A stretch of 64,000 nt of DNA from Paenibacillus sp. JJ-100. Lineage in GTDB: Bacteria > Bacillota > Bacilli > Paenibacillales > Paenibacillaceae. Made by a program: the position numbers and the translations under genes. The stretch spans positions 1,364,001-1,428,000 of the forward strand of contig NZ_CAOJCM010000001.1 in assembly GCF_948329825.1 (NCBI RefSeq), given 5' to 3'. Below the pieces are notes generated by a model. That model was not told where the DNA came from and made no database searches. It saw nothing but the letters and a program-made list of their open reading frames with translations. Positions 44,969 through 54,626 of this stretch are shown one piece after another (the first letter of the stretch is position 1; every line of letters starts with the position of its first letter).

Positions 44969-45863
44969 GATCAAGACCCCTTACTTCAACATTCGCTAAT
45001 TTTTCATAATACTGCACGATCCCACCGTGGTCATCCATCAGTTTTCCGTCAACCTTCAGTGCATGGAACATCTCTAACAGATGACTGGATAGGGGAAGAG
45101 GCACGCCAATCTCATGTGCTGTCTCCATGACATTCGTGATATCTTTCATGTTTATCGCAATCGTGCCACCTGGAGCAAAGTTTCGTTCCAAAATCAGCGG
45201 AACTTTGGCGTCCAGAACCGCACTTCCTGCTAAGCCGCCTCGAATAGCTTGGTACATTTTCTCAATATCTATACCCGCTTTCGCTGCCAGAACAAGTGCT
45301 TCGGACATAGCAGCAATATTCAAGTTAACGATGATCTGGTTCGCGAGCTTCGCTGTAACTCCGCATCCACTATCCCCTACAAGAGTGACTGCTGTTCCCA
45401 TATCAAACAACACCGATTTGGCTTGCTCGAATACGCTTTCTTTTCCGCCCACCATAATGGCCAGAGTACCATCAATAGCTTTGGGTTCCCCGCCACTAAC
45501 CGGTGCATCCAGAAAGCCAACTCCTTTTTTGGCAGCTTCTTCTGCCAGAGCGATGGAAACAGCAGGAGTGATGGAGCTCATATCGATAATAATCGATCCT
45601 TCTTTGGCTCCGGATAGAATGCCATGTTCACCTAAAACAACAGCCTGCACATGCTGAGAAGCAGGAAGCATCGTGATAATAATGTCCGAGTTCTCAGCGA
45701 CTTCTCTTGGTGAGGAAGCTGCCGTAGCACCGGAGTCTATCAATATCTGAACCGCTTCCTGATTGAGATCATTCACGGTTAATTCATGTCCTGCTTTTCT
45801 GAGATTTAGAGCCATCGGTTTGCCCATAATCCCCAGTCCAATAAAACCTACTTTTTTAGCCAT
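44958..45863 (-). CDS. 2-hydroxyacid (threonate / tartronate-semialdehyde type) dehydrogenase
   Basis: A 301-residue beta-hydroxyacid dehydrogenase of the GarR/LtnD/HIBADH family. It shows the dinucleotide motif GFIGLGIMGKPMALNL (6-21), substrate motif DAPVSGGEPKAIDGTLA (119-135) and catalytic K172 in GCGVTAKLANQI. As the first gene of an operon with a DUF1537 kinase and GntP permease, oxidation of threonate or erythronate at C2 is likely; tartronate semialdehyde reduction is the alternative. It ends inside the kinase start. Confidence 0.9.
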   Translation of the reverse strand: MAKKVGFIGLGIMGKPMALNLRKAGHELTVNDLNQEAVQILIDSGATAASSPREVAENSDIIITMLPASQHVQAVVLGEHGILSGAKEGSIIIDMSSITPAVSIALAEEAAKKGVGFLDAPVSGGEPKAIDGTLAIMVGGKESVFEQAKSVLFDMGTAVTLVGDSGCGVTAKLANQIIVNLNIAAMSEALVLAAKAGIDIEKMYQAIRGGLAGSAVLDAKVPLILERNFAPGGTIAINMKDITNVMETAHEIGVPLPLSSHLLEMFHALKVDGKLMDDHGGIVQYYEKLANVEVRGLDHAK

Positions 45864-45988
45864 GATGTTGTCCTCCTAAACTTTTTTAAAACTAAACTAT
45901 GTTTATGTCCATGAAAGGATATTGTTCTGCAAGCTGTATCACACAACATTAAAGCAGCTTGACGAACAAATATAATAATGAATCCTTA

Positions 45989-46004
45989 CAGCAACCGCTT
46001 ACAT
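45989..46004 (-). promoter_or_regulatory. cre site (CcpA) upstream of the acid-sugar operon
   Basis: Read on the minus strand, ATGTAAGCGGTTGCTG matches the consensus WTGNAANCGNWNNCWW at 15 of 16 positions. It lies about 125 nt upstream of the dehydrogenase start, in the promoter region, implying carbon catabolite repression. Confidence 0.7.
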
Positions 46005-46020
46005 CGTTGTTTGCGTTATC

Positions 46021-46076
46021 ATTGTATACTAAAAATATAAAATTGTATACATTAAAATCTTATTTTGTATACAATT
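46021..46076. promoter_or_regulatory. Three phased TTGTATAC operators for the GntR regulator
   Basis: TTGTATAC begins at 46022, 46043 and 46065, spaced 21 and 22 bp, about two helical turns each. The third is a full palindrome (AATTGTATACAA, read on the minus strand). FCD-type GntR proteins commonly bind sites of this TTGTATACAA form. The array lies between the acid-sugar operon and the divergent gntR gene. Confidence 0.78.
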
Positions 46077-46182
46077 TTTGAGTTTTAGTATATTTTTATC
46101 GAGGAGTATCTTATATTGGAATGCTTTTATGAACATTATTTGGTACTATATTGATATTAGAAATAAAACTGAGGTGAAGTTA

Positions 46183-46806
46183 GTGCATGAAAATAGTAGT
46201 TCACGACCGGCGTATCATCAGTGTTATGAAATTCTCCGAGACAAGATATTGAATGGTGAGCTTCCTAGCGGTCAGAAGATCGTTGAAGAAAAGCTGGCTG
46301 CAGAGCTTGGTGTTAGCAGAACACCCATCAGGGATTCGATTCGCAAGCTTGAGAACGAGGGGTTAATTCATCAGAAGAAAGTAGTTAAACCTACTGAAAA
46401 GGACCTACGTAATTTATTTAATGTTCGAATCTTACTTGAAGGGTACTCGGCCAGATGCGCGGCTAATTTCCTGAAAGATAATGAGATAGAAGAACTATAC
46501 AAGTATGTAGAGATCGGAAGATCAGGAACGAAAGATGAGATCATGGCGGCCAATGAAAGTTTCCATAACGATATTGTAAAAGCGAGTAACAATCCACTCA
46601 TGATCGATATTATTGATCGGATGCAGGCTATTATATATCTGTTCCGAAAAACAGTTGTGATCTATAATCGTCCGCATCTTATTGATGAGCATGAGGAAAT
46701 TTATAATGCAATAAAGTCCAGAGACGGAGAAAAAGCAGATACTTTGATGAAAAAACATCTAGAAAACGATCTGAACTTTTATTTGCACGTCATGAGCAAT
46801 CAATAA
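46183..46806 (+). CDS. GntR/FCD family regulator of the acid-sugar operon
   Basis: A 207-residue regulator. The N-terminal winged helix has LPSGQKIVEEKLAAELGVSRTPIRDSIRKLENEGLI, and the C-terminal FCD effector domain keeps metal-site histidines (SFHNDIV, DEHEEI, MKKHLENDL). I chose GTG 46183, with GAGGTG 6 nt upstream; the frame is open to 46078 but through the promoter and operator region. It is divergent from the threonate-type operon. Three phased operators in the gap make it a likely repressor relieved by the sugar acid. Confidence 0.87.
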   Translation: MHENSSSRPAYHQCYEILRDKILNGELPSGQKIVEEKLAAELGVSRTPIRDSIRKLENEGLIHQKKVVKPTEKDLRNLFNVRILLEGYSARCAANFLKDNEIEELYKYVEIGRSGTKDEIMAANESFHNDIVKASNNPLMIDIIDRMQAIIYLFRKTVVIYNRPHLIDEHEEIYNAIKSRDGEKADTLMKKHLENDLNFYLHVMSNQ

Positions 46807-46881
46807 GGTTCAATGGCTTCAACTCATTATGATGAGGTATATCGAAATATTGGAATAAAGAATGATACTCGGAGGGAGAAT

Positions 46882-46944
46882 ATGGAGAGAAAAGGGGGAT
46901 TCTATTTACCATTTATGGTGTTATCCCCTCATCGTAGACATTAA
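46882..46944 (+). CDS. 20-residue micro-ORF
   Basis: The ORF (MERKGGFYLPFMVLSPHRRH) has GGAGGGAGA 2-6 nt before its ATG, stronger than many real genes here. The sequence itself can fold (GGGGGAT with ATCCCC), so the apparent Shine-Dalgarno may be chance. No homology can be judged at this length. Confidence 0.22.
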   Translation: MERKGGFYLPFMVLSPHRRH

Positions 46945-46997
46945 AAAAAGAGGACATGCCAATGTTGAGGTACACATATTCAACATATTCCTATTGG

Positions 46998-47022
46998 AGC
47001 CGCTAATTTAGCGGCTTTTTTT
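46998..47022 (+). terminator. Terminator after gntR (dispersed repeat copy D)
   Basis: AGCCGCTAA and TTAGCGGCT form a perfect stem with a very small loop, then TTTTTTTT. Flanks on both sides (ATTCCTATTGG before, ATTTTATCGGT after) resemble copy E at 62600. Confidence 0.85.
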
Positions 47023-47160
47023 TATTTTATCGGTGTAAGTTATAATCCTTCTATTCCGCTGTAAAGTTGAGTTAAATTATAAAAATATTAAATTAAATAC
47101 AATGATTTGTCGATAAACTTTATTGGAGAATTAATAAAACCAAATATTGGGGGAATATGT

Positions 47161-47712
47161 TTGCAAAATGTAGTAACGAACAGAGTAGATCAGGAAGAAA
47201 TACAGAACGAACGAGTAGAAAAAGTAGAATGGAATAAAAAAGTTCATGGACCTAGAGGAATTGGTGGTTGGTTACTTGTCGTCTTTATAGGATTGCTTCT
47301 TTCATTACTGACAGTAGCGATTCATTTATTTAACATAACACTACCAGCATTATTTTCAGACTCTACGATTGTACGGTTTGAGACAAGTTACAATGCCGAT
47401 TGGACGATCTATTTGACTTTCGATGCTGTGTTTAAGGGGGGCTTCGCCCTTTACTGTTGCTATGTTATTTTTAGATTTTTGCAAAAAAATCCGATTGTAC
47501 CGCGTTTAATGATCATTTTATATTACGTGAATCTGATAGGTGTAATCATCGAAACATGCTTACTCTTAACGACTGTCGAGGCTGTTAGCGATAATTTCAA
47601 TTTTTCATATTGGTCAATTGCTCAAGCTCTTGCCATATGTATAATATGGATTCCTTATTTTAAATTGTCTGATCGTGTAGATAACACATTTTCGGATTGT
47701 TGGAAATCCTAG
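47161..47712 (+). CDS. DUF2569 family membrane protein
   Basis: A 183-residue protein with the DUF2569 opening GPRGIGGWLLVVFIGLLLSLL, four hydrophobic segments and the closing block SDRVDNTF. Family function is unknown. I chose the TTG at 47161 with GGGGGA about 6 nt upstream; the frame is open to 47107. It stands alone, with terminators on both sides. Confidence 0.8.
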   Translation: MQNVVTNRVDQEEIQNERVEKVEWNKKVHGPRGIGGWLLVVFIGLLLSLLTVAIHLFNITLPALFSDSTIVRFETSYNADWTIYLTFDAVFKGGFALYCCYVIFRFLQKNPIVPRLMIILYYVNLIGVIIETCLLLTTVEAVSDNFNFSYWSIAQALAICIIWIPYFKLSDRVDNTFSDCWKS

Positions 47713-47922
47713 AAAGAGAATACATAAGAATGCCTTGCGTCAGATACTTAATATAGTTGGTAGCCATTATTTACTCTTATTAATCCAGAGTTTACGTTGT
47801 CTAACAACTTGCCCACCGGCAATCGGGTCAGCAGTCTCCAAAAGGTCGATGTTCAAAATCTAATTTACTTAGAAGCAATAAACTGCTATATTTTAAGTAA
47901 TTGCATATTAAGAACGGCGAGG

Positions 47923-47968
47923 AAGCACCTCGAACATAGGTACAGTCTATGTTCGAGGTGCTTTTTTT
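47923..47968 (+). terminator. Terminator with a 17-bp perfect stem
   Basis: AAGCACCTCGAACATAG pairs perfectly with CTATGTTCGAGGTGCTT across a 7-nt loop, then TTTTT. It lies 210 nt after the DUF2569 stop and 72 nt before the FN3/SLH giant. The sequence between DUF2569 and this hairpin holds no supported gene. Confidence 0.88.
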
Positions 47969-48039
47969 CGTTCTAGCCGAAGTAGTGTGCAACCGCTATA
48001 CAGTGTTCTTTGACAATTTTATATATGGAGGTTAAATTC

Positions 48040-51000
48040 ATGTTTCAGAAAAAAGGAACTCGATTACTGAGCGTTTTGCTTTGTACAACATTGATTACAT
48101 CAATGCTTTCTATTGGAACGAAGACGGCATTTGCCGCTGCAGCTACGCCTTCTCTAAACGCTTACCATTCGGGAAATCATGTGAAACTGGAGTGGGGCGT
48201 AACGATGCAACCTCCAGACATCTTAAGTCAGACCTCCTTTGAGTCGGGTCAAGAGATCCCAAATCTGCATTGGTCGGGTATAGGGAATCAGTCAGTAGTT
48301 GCAGCCCCTGGTGGAGGTAATGCGCTTAGAGTAACAGACACCATGTCAAATCACACTGGTAACCTCATTAACTTTCCTGTAACACAGTCAGACTGGAGTG
48401 TTAGCCAATTCAAAGGTAAAAGTTTGCCAGGGGGCTCAGCTATTAGTATTACATTCCGAGCCATGGCAACCGGGGGAAACTTCTCGCAATTCTATTTCAC
48501 TGCCGCTACTGGTTGGTACAAGAGGGGATACAACCTCACCGATACTAACGGAAAATTCGTAAAATTTGGACAGACCGTTGATTGGCGTAACCCACCAGAC
48601 ACAATTGCTGCATATGTTGATGGGGGTATAATTTCCTTAGTTGATGGTGATGTGGTAGTAATGGTTTCATCTCGCGATCAGAATTACAGTTATGGAGTGA
48701 TGCTGTATCAATGGGATGATACAAATAAAATTTTTAGAAAGGCTCCTACTAACAACGCTCCATGGGGGCAAGTCCTTCCTAATGGACAGACATTTGCATT
48801 TAAGAATGAGATATTCAACTATGGAGATCAAATTCTGCGATACAACGAAGGGGGCGTTGGCTTTCCGGTCAGGCAAATCGCAAGCGATGGTGTTTGGACT
48901 ACCTACAGTTTAAACACAGTATTACCAACCAATGATGAGTATGATTATATGACATACGGCATTAAACCGATGCTGTTCTGGCAGACCAACGGAAGTTTGT
49001 TTGTCGATGACATTACTTTTGGCTATGCGTCCCAAGTTAATTTATATAGGGACGGGGAGATGATCTATAGCGGTTATTTGTCTGACTTTGATGACACCAC
49101 TGCCGTAGATTTGGAGGGGCCGAAACCTGTGACACTTTTGAATACCGTTGTATCAAATCGTTATCCTCAGATAACATGGTCGCCGTCTTCAGGGGATAAC
49201 GGTACAACATACAACTATCAAATTCGAGCTGTCGCTCCAAGTGGGTCGTCACCCCTGTCAGCAAACAAACCTGTTACCGTTACCTCAGGAGTTAAGGGGT
49301 ACTCCATCGTTGTCGATACTCATCCAACAACCGTACCAGATAATACAATTGAGACAACGGGTACGATCTACTCATGGCCGAATCAAGTGTCGAGCAACTT
49401 CTATGTTCACATTGCTGCGGTAGACAACCAAGGGAATATCTCTTCGATCGTGCACAAGCAATACACGGACACCATTGCACCTTCCCTCTCTGTTACTCCA
49501 AGTACGACCTCTTGGACTTCAGGTAACGTGACGTTGACAGCGAGTGGATCAGATAGCGAAACAGGGATTCATTCGTTGCAGCAGCCTGATGGAACGTGGA
49601 CGGAGGGAGGTACGGCTTCGGTTGTAGCTACGGACAACGGGGCATATACCTTCGTAGCGAAAGATAACGCGGGGAACACCAAGAGCCAGAGCTACACGAT
49701 AACGAACATTGACAAAACGGCACCTGCACAGCCGACCCTTACGCTGAATCCATCCGGATGGAGCAATAACATTGTTACAGCGACCCTGACTCCAGGAACG
49801 GATACGCAGAGCGGCGTGAAGAAGAGCCAGTACAAAATCGGTAATGGGGCCTGGACGGACTATGTTGGACCCTTCTTAGTCCGCACCGAAGGGCAAAACG
49901 TCATCTCGGCACAGACCATCGACAACGTGGGTAACGTGAGCACGATGGCGACCGCCACGGCATCGATAGACAAAACCGCTCCAAACGTCCCAACCTTGAC
50001 GATGAGCAACGCGACATGGACGAATCAGGACGTAACCTTCACGATAGCCGATGGGAATGATACTGGCTCTGGTACAGCGAAAAGCCAGTATAAGGTAGGT
50101 ACGGGAGGGGTCTGGACGGACTATGTTGGAGCGGTGTCCCTCTCTCAAGAAGGCGTAACGGATATCTACGCTCGTTCAGTTGATCGGGTCGGTAATGAAA
50201 GTTCGACGGTACAGGGAACAGCCCGGATCGACAAAACGCCGCCAAGTGATCCGAGCATCACGCTCAGTGATTCGACGTGGACTCCGACCCCCGTTACGTT
50301 CAACATTGGCGGTAGCAAGGACGTCAACTCGGTGTCGTACGAATACAAGCTAAACGATGGGGCATACACGGTTGGCACGAGCGGTACCGTGACAGCTAAG
50401 GGGAAGACAACCCTGACTGTACGGGCCAAAGATGCCGTGGGGAATGAAAGCAACGAGATCACGAGGACCATCTGGATCGACAACGCAGCTCCGACGATTA
50501 CAATCACCCCGAACGCACAGGACTGGACGGCTAACGATGTGCCGGTAACCATCGCCTATGCTGATACTGAATCGGACATTAATCCGAATAAGCGGTTTTA
50601 TAAGTTGACTAGTAGCGCGGAAACCCCTAGCAGCTGGAACGCAGCTACAAGTGATAACTTATCGATGACGATCCAGGAGGAGGGCACTTGGTACGTTCAT
50701 GCGAAAGCAGAGGACTACGCTGGCAATACCTTCGACACCGTTTCACAGGCAATCCGGTTACAACGAAGTGCCAGCATTCCCGGCAACGTACGGGTAACGC
50801 AGGTGACGGAAAAGACAGCACAAGTTGCTTTCGATTTACCGGAATCCGTCTACCCGGACGGCTATAGTTATGATGTGACCAACGAAACGACAGGACAGAC
50901 CTGGACACTTCAGCATCCGAATCATACGATCACGGACACGGCGCTGGAGGGGGGCAGGGTCTATACCTACACGGTACGAGCCAGCAACCATGTGGGTCAG

Positions 51001-54000
51001 AGCGCCAAGAGTGCTCCGGTCACGGCGCTAACGCTGCCAAAGGCTCCGGAGAACATCCACATCGATGTGGTGGGAACCCACTACGGCATAGCGGCCGTGA
51101 GCTTTGATCCGGTGGAGAGTGCAACAGGCTACCGAATTGTAGTGAAGGAAACGGGCCATACCGAGGTCTATAACCAGTCGGTGACCGATACAGTCTACCA
51201 ACCCATCGGCAATCTGAGTTCCGGGACCTTGTACCATATTTCGGTGAGTGCCATCAACGCTTCGGGCGAAGGGGCAAGTAAGAATGTGAGTTTCAAGTCG
51301 CTGCCGTCCGCGCCAGGGAACTTCAAAACGGCGCAGGTGGGAGAACGCGACATCCTCCTCTCGTGGGATACGGTGACTTCGGCTACGTACTATAACCTAT
51401 CGAGAGGCGGGGTGCCCATCTATGGAGGGGAGCCGCGGACCAGCTACCACGACACATTATTGGAACCTGGAACGTTCTATCCCTATGAGCTGTATGCAGC
51501 TAATGAAACCGGGGTAGGCGGCGCGAGTCAGTTTAGCACGATCACGCTACCAGCACAGGTCACGAGCTTGCAGGTGTCGAGCCCAACCGCTTCAACGCTC
51601 TCCCTCCACTGGGATGATATGAAGGGCGCTACCCAATATGTCGTTGATCTCAACGGGCAGCGGTATCAAACTGTGCCGAGCGACACTACAATGCTGCGAG
51701 TGAACGGACTGACACCGGGAACGCCGTACACCTTTGAAGTTCATGCCGAAAATGCAAGTGGTTCGGGAGCGAACGCTACCGCAAGTGGCCTCACGATCCC
51801 CGAACAAGCTACCGGATTGCATACGACAGGTACTCATGAAACAGGTACCACCTTAAGCTGGGACCCGATTACCGGAGCTGATCAGTATCGCGTGACAATC
51901 AACGGCAAGACCGTTGAAGTGGCCGGGACCTCCTACAATGTAAATGATCTGGAGGGTAGCAAGACTTACAGCTTTTCCGTAGAGGCAGGTAATGCATCCG
52001 GATATGGGGAGAAGGCAGAAGCAAGCTTCTTGACCGCTCCGTATGCTCCCGGCAACTTCCAGGTGACCACGACAACCGAACATACAGTCGGCCTGAAATG
52101 GGATGCTGTGCAAACAGCGAGATTCTATGAAGTGAGCATCGACGGCCAAGTCGTAGGTAACCCCACTGCACCTGAATTCCAAGCAATGGATCTGGAGGCT
52201 GGAACAACGTATGAGTTGACAGTAAAAGCCGTGAATGCCACAGGGACCAGTAAGGCAACCCCGGTAACCTGGATGACCAAGCCGTCTGCACCGACAGGTG
52301 TAAAGTCGGTACTCGATGCGTACAAAGCGGAAGTCACTTGGGATTCAATGCAGGGAGCCGTAGAGTATGTGATTGAGGACGGAAGCACGGTGTTATACCG
52401 TGGAACTGACACCAAGACCACACTGACGGGACTCTCGGACGGAACGATGTATCATTATACGGTCCGTTCGTTGAATGTAAACGGCATCTCATCGGAGAAG
52501 ACGAGCTTTGACCTCCTGACCTTGCCAAGGAAGCCCGTAGAGCTTGGAACGACAGATATTCAGACGAAGCAACTGACGCTGGATCTGAGCAAAACGCAAG
52601 TGGTGGGCGCCGATCAGTATCTGATCGAGCGTGACGGAAAGCGACTGGCTTCCATCGCCACAACCAAACGAGCGTACACGGATAAGAACCTTTTGCCGGG
52701 AACGAAGTATACATATGCTGTCCAAGCGAAGAACGCTTCAGGTGTAGGTGAGACAGCGACGTATGTAGTGACAACTAAAACGTTAGCAGTAACTGGATCA
52801 GGCATCAAGGTGATGCCAGAAACCCATGCAATAGGGGTGACGTGGAATACCGTACCTGGTGCAGTCTCCTACCAAATCAGGAACACAGTGACCGATGAGG
52901 TGTACAGCACATCTAGCAGCAATGCCGTTCTGATGAATTTGCCAGATGGTGCAAAGGCAACCTTTGAACTGATTGCCATCAATGAAAGTGGCGTAGAATC
53001 GGAGGCTACGATATTCGGAGCTATGACCAAGCCGGTAGCACCGGCAACGGCGAAGGTAAGCAGGGTCACGGATACGACCATTACACTGGACCTGTCAGGA
53101 AGCGCAGTTCGCGGTGCAACAGAATTCATCATCGAGCGTGATGGAAAAGAAATTGGCAGAACAGCAGCCGACCAGATTTCATTCCAAGACCACAGACTTT
53201 CTCCGGGCAAGACGTACACCTACGTAGTTAAAGCTGCGAATGAATCGGGGAGTAGTGATGAAGGATTCTCAGTGAAGGTACAGACCCTGCCCGCCACGGT
53301 GAAGAGCTCAGCCAAGCCAGGAGAAGTAACCGAATCCAGCATCAGTATTTCATGGCAAGCTGCTGAAGGAGCAGACGGGTACCGCATCTTGATCGGGAAC
53401 CAGGTCTATACCGTAACAGACCAAACCTCGATCACGATAGCAGGGCTGGAGAGCGCGAAGACGTACGACACTGTACGTGTAGTGCCGTACAATGAAGCCG
53501 GAGACGGCGAAACGATTGCGGTTCAGAAAGCTGAAACGCTACCCAGCGGCGAATTCACGGTCGAAGCTATGGCGAAAAGCACGCACGAGCTGGAGTTCAA
53601 ATGGATACTTGCATCCCCGAATGAAATCTTTGTCCTGGCCAAGGAAGGCAAGGAAGTCTACCGCGGGAAGGATCGATACTTTGTGCTCGGTAAGCTGCTG
53701 GCATCGACTGACGTAGCGATCCAAATTTGGACCGAAAATGCAGGTGGTGCAAAAAGTAAAGTGGAAACCGTTCGTGGACGAACGAAGGCAGAAACATTTT
53801 CGCCAAGCAGTGGTAGCGGTACAACGACACCAAAATCAGTCCCAACGGTGCCGCCAAATGAGCCGCAGCCGACGCTAGAACCGAAATCGACACCCGAGCC
53901 CAATCCAGCGAAGCAAGTACGCTTCATAGATATCTCATCCACGTTTAACAAAGAGCAGATTATGTACCTCGCTCAGCAGGGAATCGTGTCTGGGGTGAGC

Positions 54001-54462
54001 CCAACAAAGTTTGAACCTAAACGTCCGATTACCCGAGCGGAATTCACCGCCCTGATTGTACGGATGATGGGCATCCAATTAGAAGCATACGAAGGGACGT
54101 TTAAGGATGTACATGCAGAGGATTGGTATGCACCGTATGTGGGGACGGGCTTGTCACAAAAGGTGATTACGGGCATGGGTCAGAGTATCTTTGCGCCAAA
54201 CCAAAATATTACCCGAGAGCAAGCCTCGGTCATTCTGGCCAACGTAACGAAGTCCATCAAAGGAATCCGCCCGGAGGACAGTCAGATCTTTACGGATCAC
54301 GAGCGGATTTCATACTGGGCAACGGAGAAGGTGGAATATCTGTCTGGTCTACAGATGATTAATGGTTATGAGGATGGAACGTTTCGTCCGCTGAATGATC
54401 TGACACGAGCGGAAGCCGCAGCGTTGATTTATCGCCTGAAGAATTTCCTCGAAGTGAAGTAA
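48040..54462 (+). CDS. Giant secreted FN3-repeat protein with SLH anchor
   Basis: A 2140-residue cell-surface protein. The signal peptide ends near residue 35 (TAFAAAA). A lectin-like N-terminal region (about 60-330) is followed by one FN3-like domain, five Ig-like modules (about 480-910; IDKTAP/TWTNQDVTFT pattern), about 12 FN3 domains (910-1919), a Pro/Thr linker (1921-1960) and three SLH domains (1962-2140; ITRAEFTAL, ITREQASVI, LTRAEAAAL). SLH domains bind pyruvylated cell-wall polymer. No catalytic domain was recognised; adhesion or polysaccharide binding is likely. TGGAGGTTA precedes the chosen ATG; the frame is open to 48010. Codons in the Ig/FN3 part look richer in G and C than the flanks. 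Confidence 0.9.
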   Translation: MFQKKGTRLLSVLLCTTLITSMLSIGTKTAFAAAATPSLNAYHSGNHVKLEWGVTMQPPDILSQTSFESGQEIPNLHWSGIGNQSVVAAPGGGNALRVTDTMSNHTGNLINFPVTQSDWSVSQFKGKSLPGGSAISITFRAMATGGNFSQFYFTAATGWYKRGYNLTDTNGKFVKFGQTVDWRNPPDTIAAYVDGGIISLVDGDVVVMVSSRDQNYSYGVMLYQWDDTNKIFRKAPTNNAPWGQVLPNGQTFAFKNEIFNYGDQILRYNEGGVGFPVRQIASDGVWTTYSLNTVLPTNDEYDYMTYGIKPMLFWQTNGSLFVDDITFGYASQVNLYRDGEMIYSGYLSDFDDTTAVDLEGPKPVTLLNTVVSNRYPQITWSPSSGDNGTTYNYQIRAVAPSGSSPLSANKPVTVTSGVKGYSIVVDTHPTTVPDNTIETTGTIYSWPNQVSSNFYVHIAAVDNQGNISSIVHKQYTDTIAPSLSVTPSTTSWTSGNVTLTASGSDSETGIHSLQQPDGTWTEGGTASVVATDNGAYTFVAKDNAGNTKSQSYTITNIDKTAPAQPTLTLNPSGWSNNIVTATLTPGTDTQSGVKKSQYKIGNGAWTDYVGPFLVRTEGQNVISAQTIDNVGNVSTMATATASIDKTAPNVPTLTMSNATWTNQDVTFTIADGNDTGSGTAKSQYKVGTGGVWTDYVGAVSLSQEGVTDIYARSVDRVGNESSTVQGTARIDKTPPSDPSITLSDSTWTPTPVTFNIGGSKDVNSVSYEYKLNDGAYTVGTSGTVTAKGKTTLTVRAKDAVGNESNEITRTIWIDNAAPTITITPNAQDWTANDVPVTIAYADTESDINPNKRFYKLTSSAETPSSWNAATSDNLSMTIQEEGTWYVHAKAEDYAGNTFDTVSQAIRLQRSASIPGNVRVTQVTEKTAQVAFDLPESVYPDGYSYDVTNETTGQTWTLQHPNHTITDTALEGGRVYTYTVRASNHVGQSAKSAPVTALTLPKAPENIHIDVVGTHYGIAAVSFDPVESATGYRIVVKETGHTEVYNQSVTDTVYQPIGNLSSGTLYHISVSAINASGEGASKNVSFKSLPSAPGNFKTAQVGERDILLSWDTVTSATYYNLSRGGVPIYGGEPRTSYHDTLLEPGTFYPYELYAANETGVGGASQFSTITLPAQVTSLQVSSPTASTLSLHWDDMKGATQYVVDLNGQRYQTVPSDTTMLRVNGLTPGTPYTFEVHAENASGSGANATASGLTIPEQATGLHTTGTHETGTTLSWDPITGADQYRVTINGKTVEVAGTSYNVNDLEGSKTYSFSVEAGNASGYGEKAEASFLTAPYAPGNFQVTTTTEHTVGLKWDAVQTARFYEVSIDGQVVGNPTAPEFQAMDLEAGTTYELTVKAVNATGTSKATPVTWMTKPSAPTGVKSVLDAYKAEVTWDSMQGAVEYVIEDGSTVLYRGTDTKTTLTGLSDGTMYHYTVRSLNVNGISSEKTSFDLLTLPRKPVELGTTDIQTKQLTLDLSKTQVVGADQYLIERDGKRLASIATTKRAYTDKNLLPGTKYTYAVQAKNASGVGETATYVVTTKTLAVTGSGIKVMPETHAIGVTWNTVPGAVSYQIRNTVTDEVYSTSSSNAVLMNLPDGAKATFELIAINESGVESEATIFGAMTKPVAPATAKVSRVTDTTITLDLSGSAVRGATEFIIERDGKEIGRTAADQISFQDHRLSPGKTYTYVVKAANESGSSDEGFSVKVQTLPATVKSSAKPGEVTESSISISWQAAEGADGYRILIGNQVYTVTDQTSITIAGLESAKTYDTVRVVPYNEAGDGETIAVQKAETLPSGEFTVEAMAKSTHELEFKWILASPNEIFVLAKEGKEVYRGKDRYFVLGKLLASTDVAIQIWTENAGGAKSKVETVRGRTKAETFSPSSGSGTTTPKSVPTVPPNEPQPTLEPKSTPEPNPAKQVRFIDISSTFNKEQIMYLAQQGIVSGVSPTKFEPKRPITRAEFTALIVRMMGIQLEAYEGTFKDVHAEDWYAPYVGTGLSQKVITGMGQSIFAPNQNITREQASVILANVTKSIKGIRPEDSQIFTDHERISYWATEKVEYLSGLQMINGYEDGTFRPLNDLTRAEAAALIYRLKNFLEVK

Positions 54463-54477
54463 GATGATCTAGATGAG

Positions 54478-54512
54478 GGAGGTTGCTAAAAAAGCAGCCT
54501 TCTTTTTTTTGC
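54478..54512 (+). terminator. Terminator of the SLH giant
   Basis: AGGTTGCT pairs with AGCAGCCT across AAAAA, then TTCTTTTTTTT. It begins 16 nt after the stop codon. Confidence 0.87.
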
Positions 54513-54626
54513 AATAACATGCAAGCAGAACTAAACGTCCACCAGATTCCCAAGATGATGATCATCCATAAGTCTTAAAAATCATATTGCAAAACACATT
54601 AGGTTTACTTTTCAGCCTGTCGACGT

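Larger units (their letters stand above)
46807..47160. other. Intergenic region with micro-ORF and terminator
   Basis: The stretch after gntR holds a 20-codon ORF (46882) with a good ribosome binding site, a GGGGGAT/ATCCCC hairpin over the same ORF, and repeat copy D. Nothing else was supported. Confidence 0.4.
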
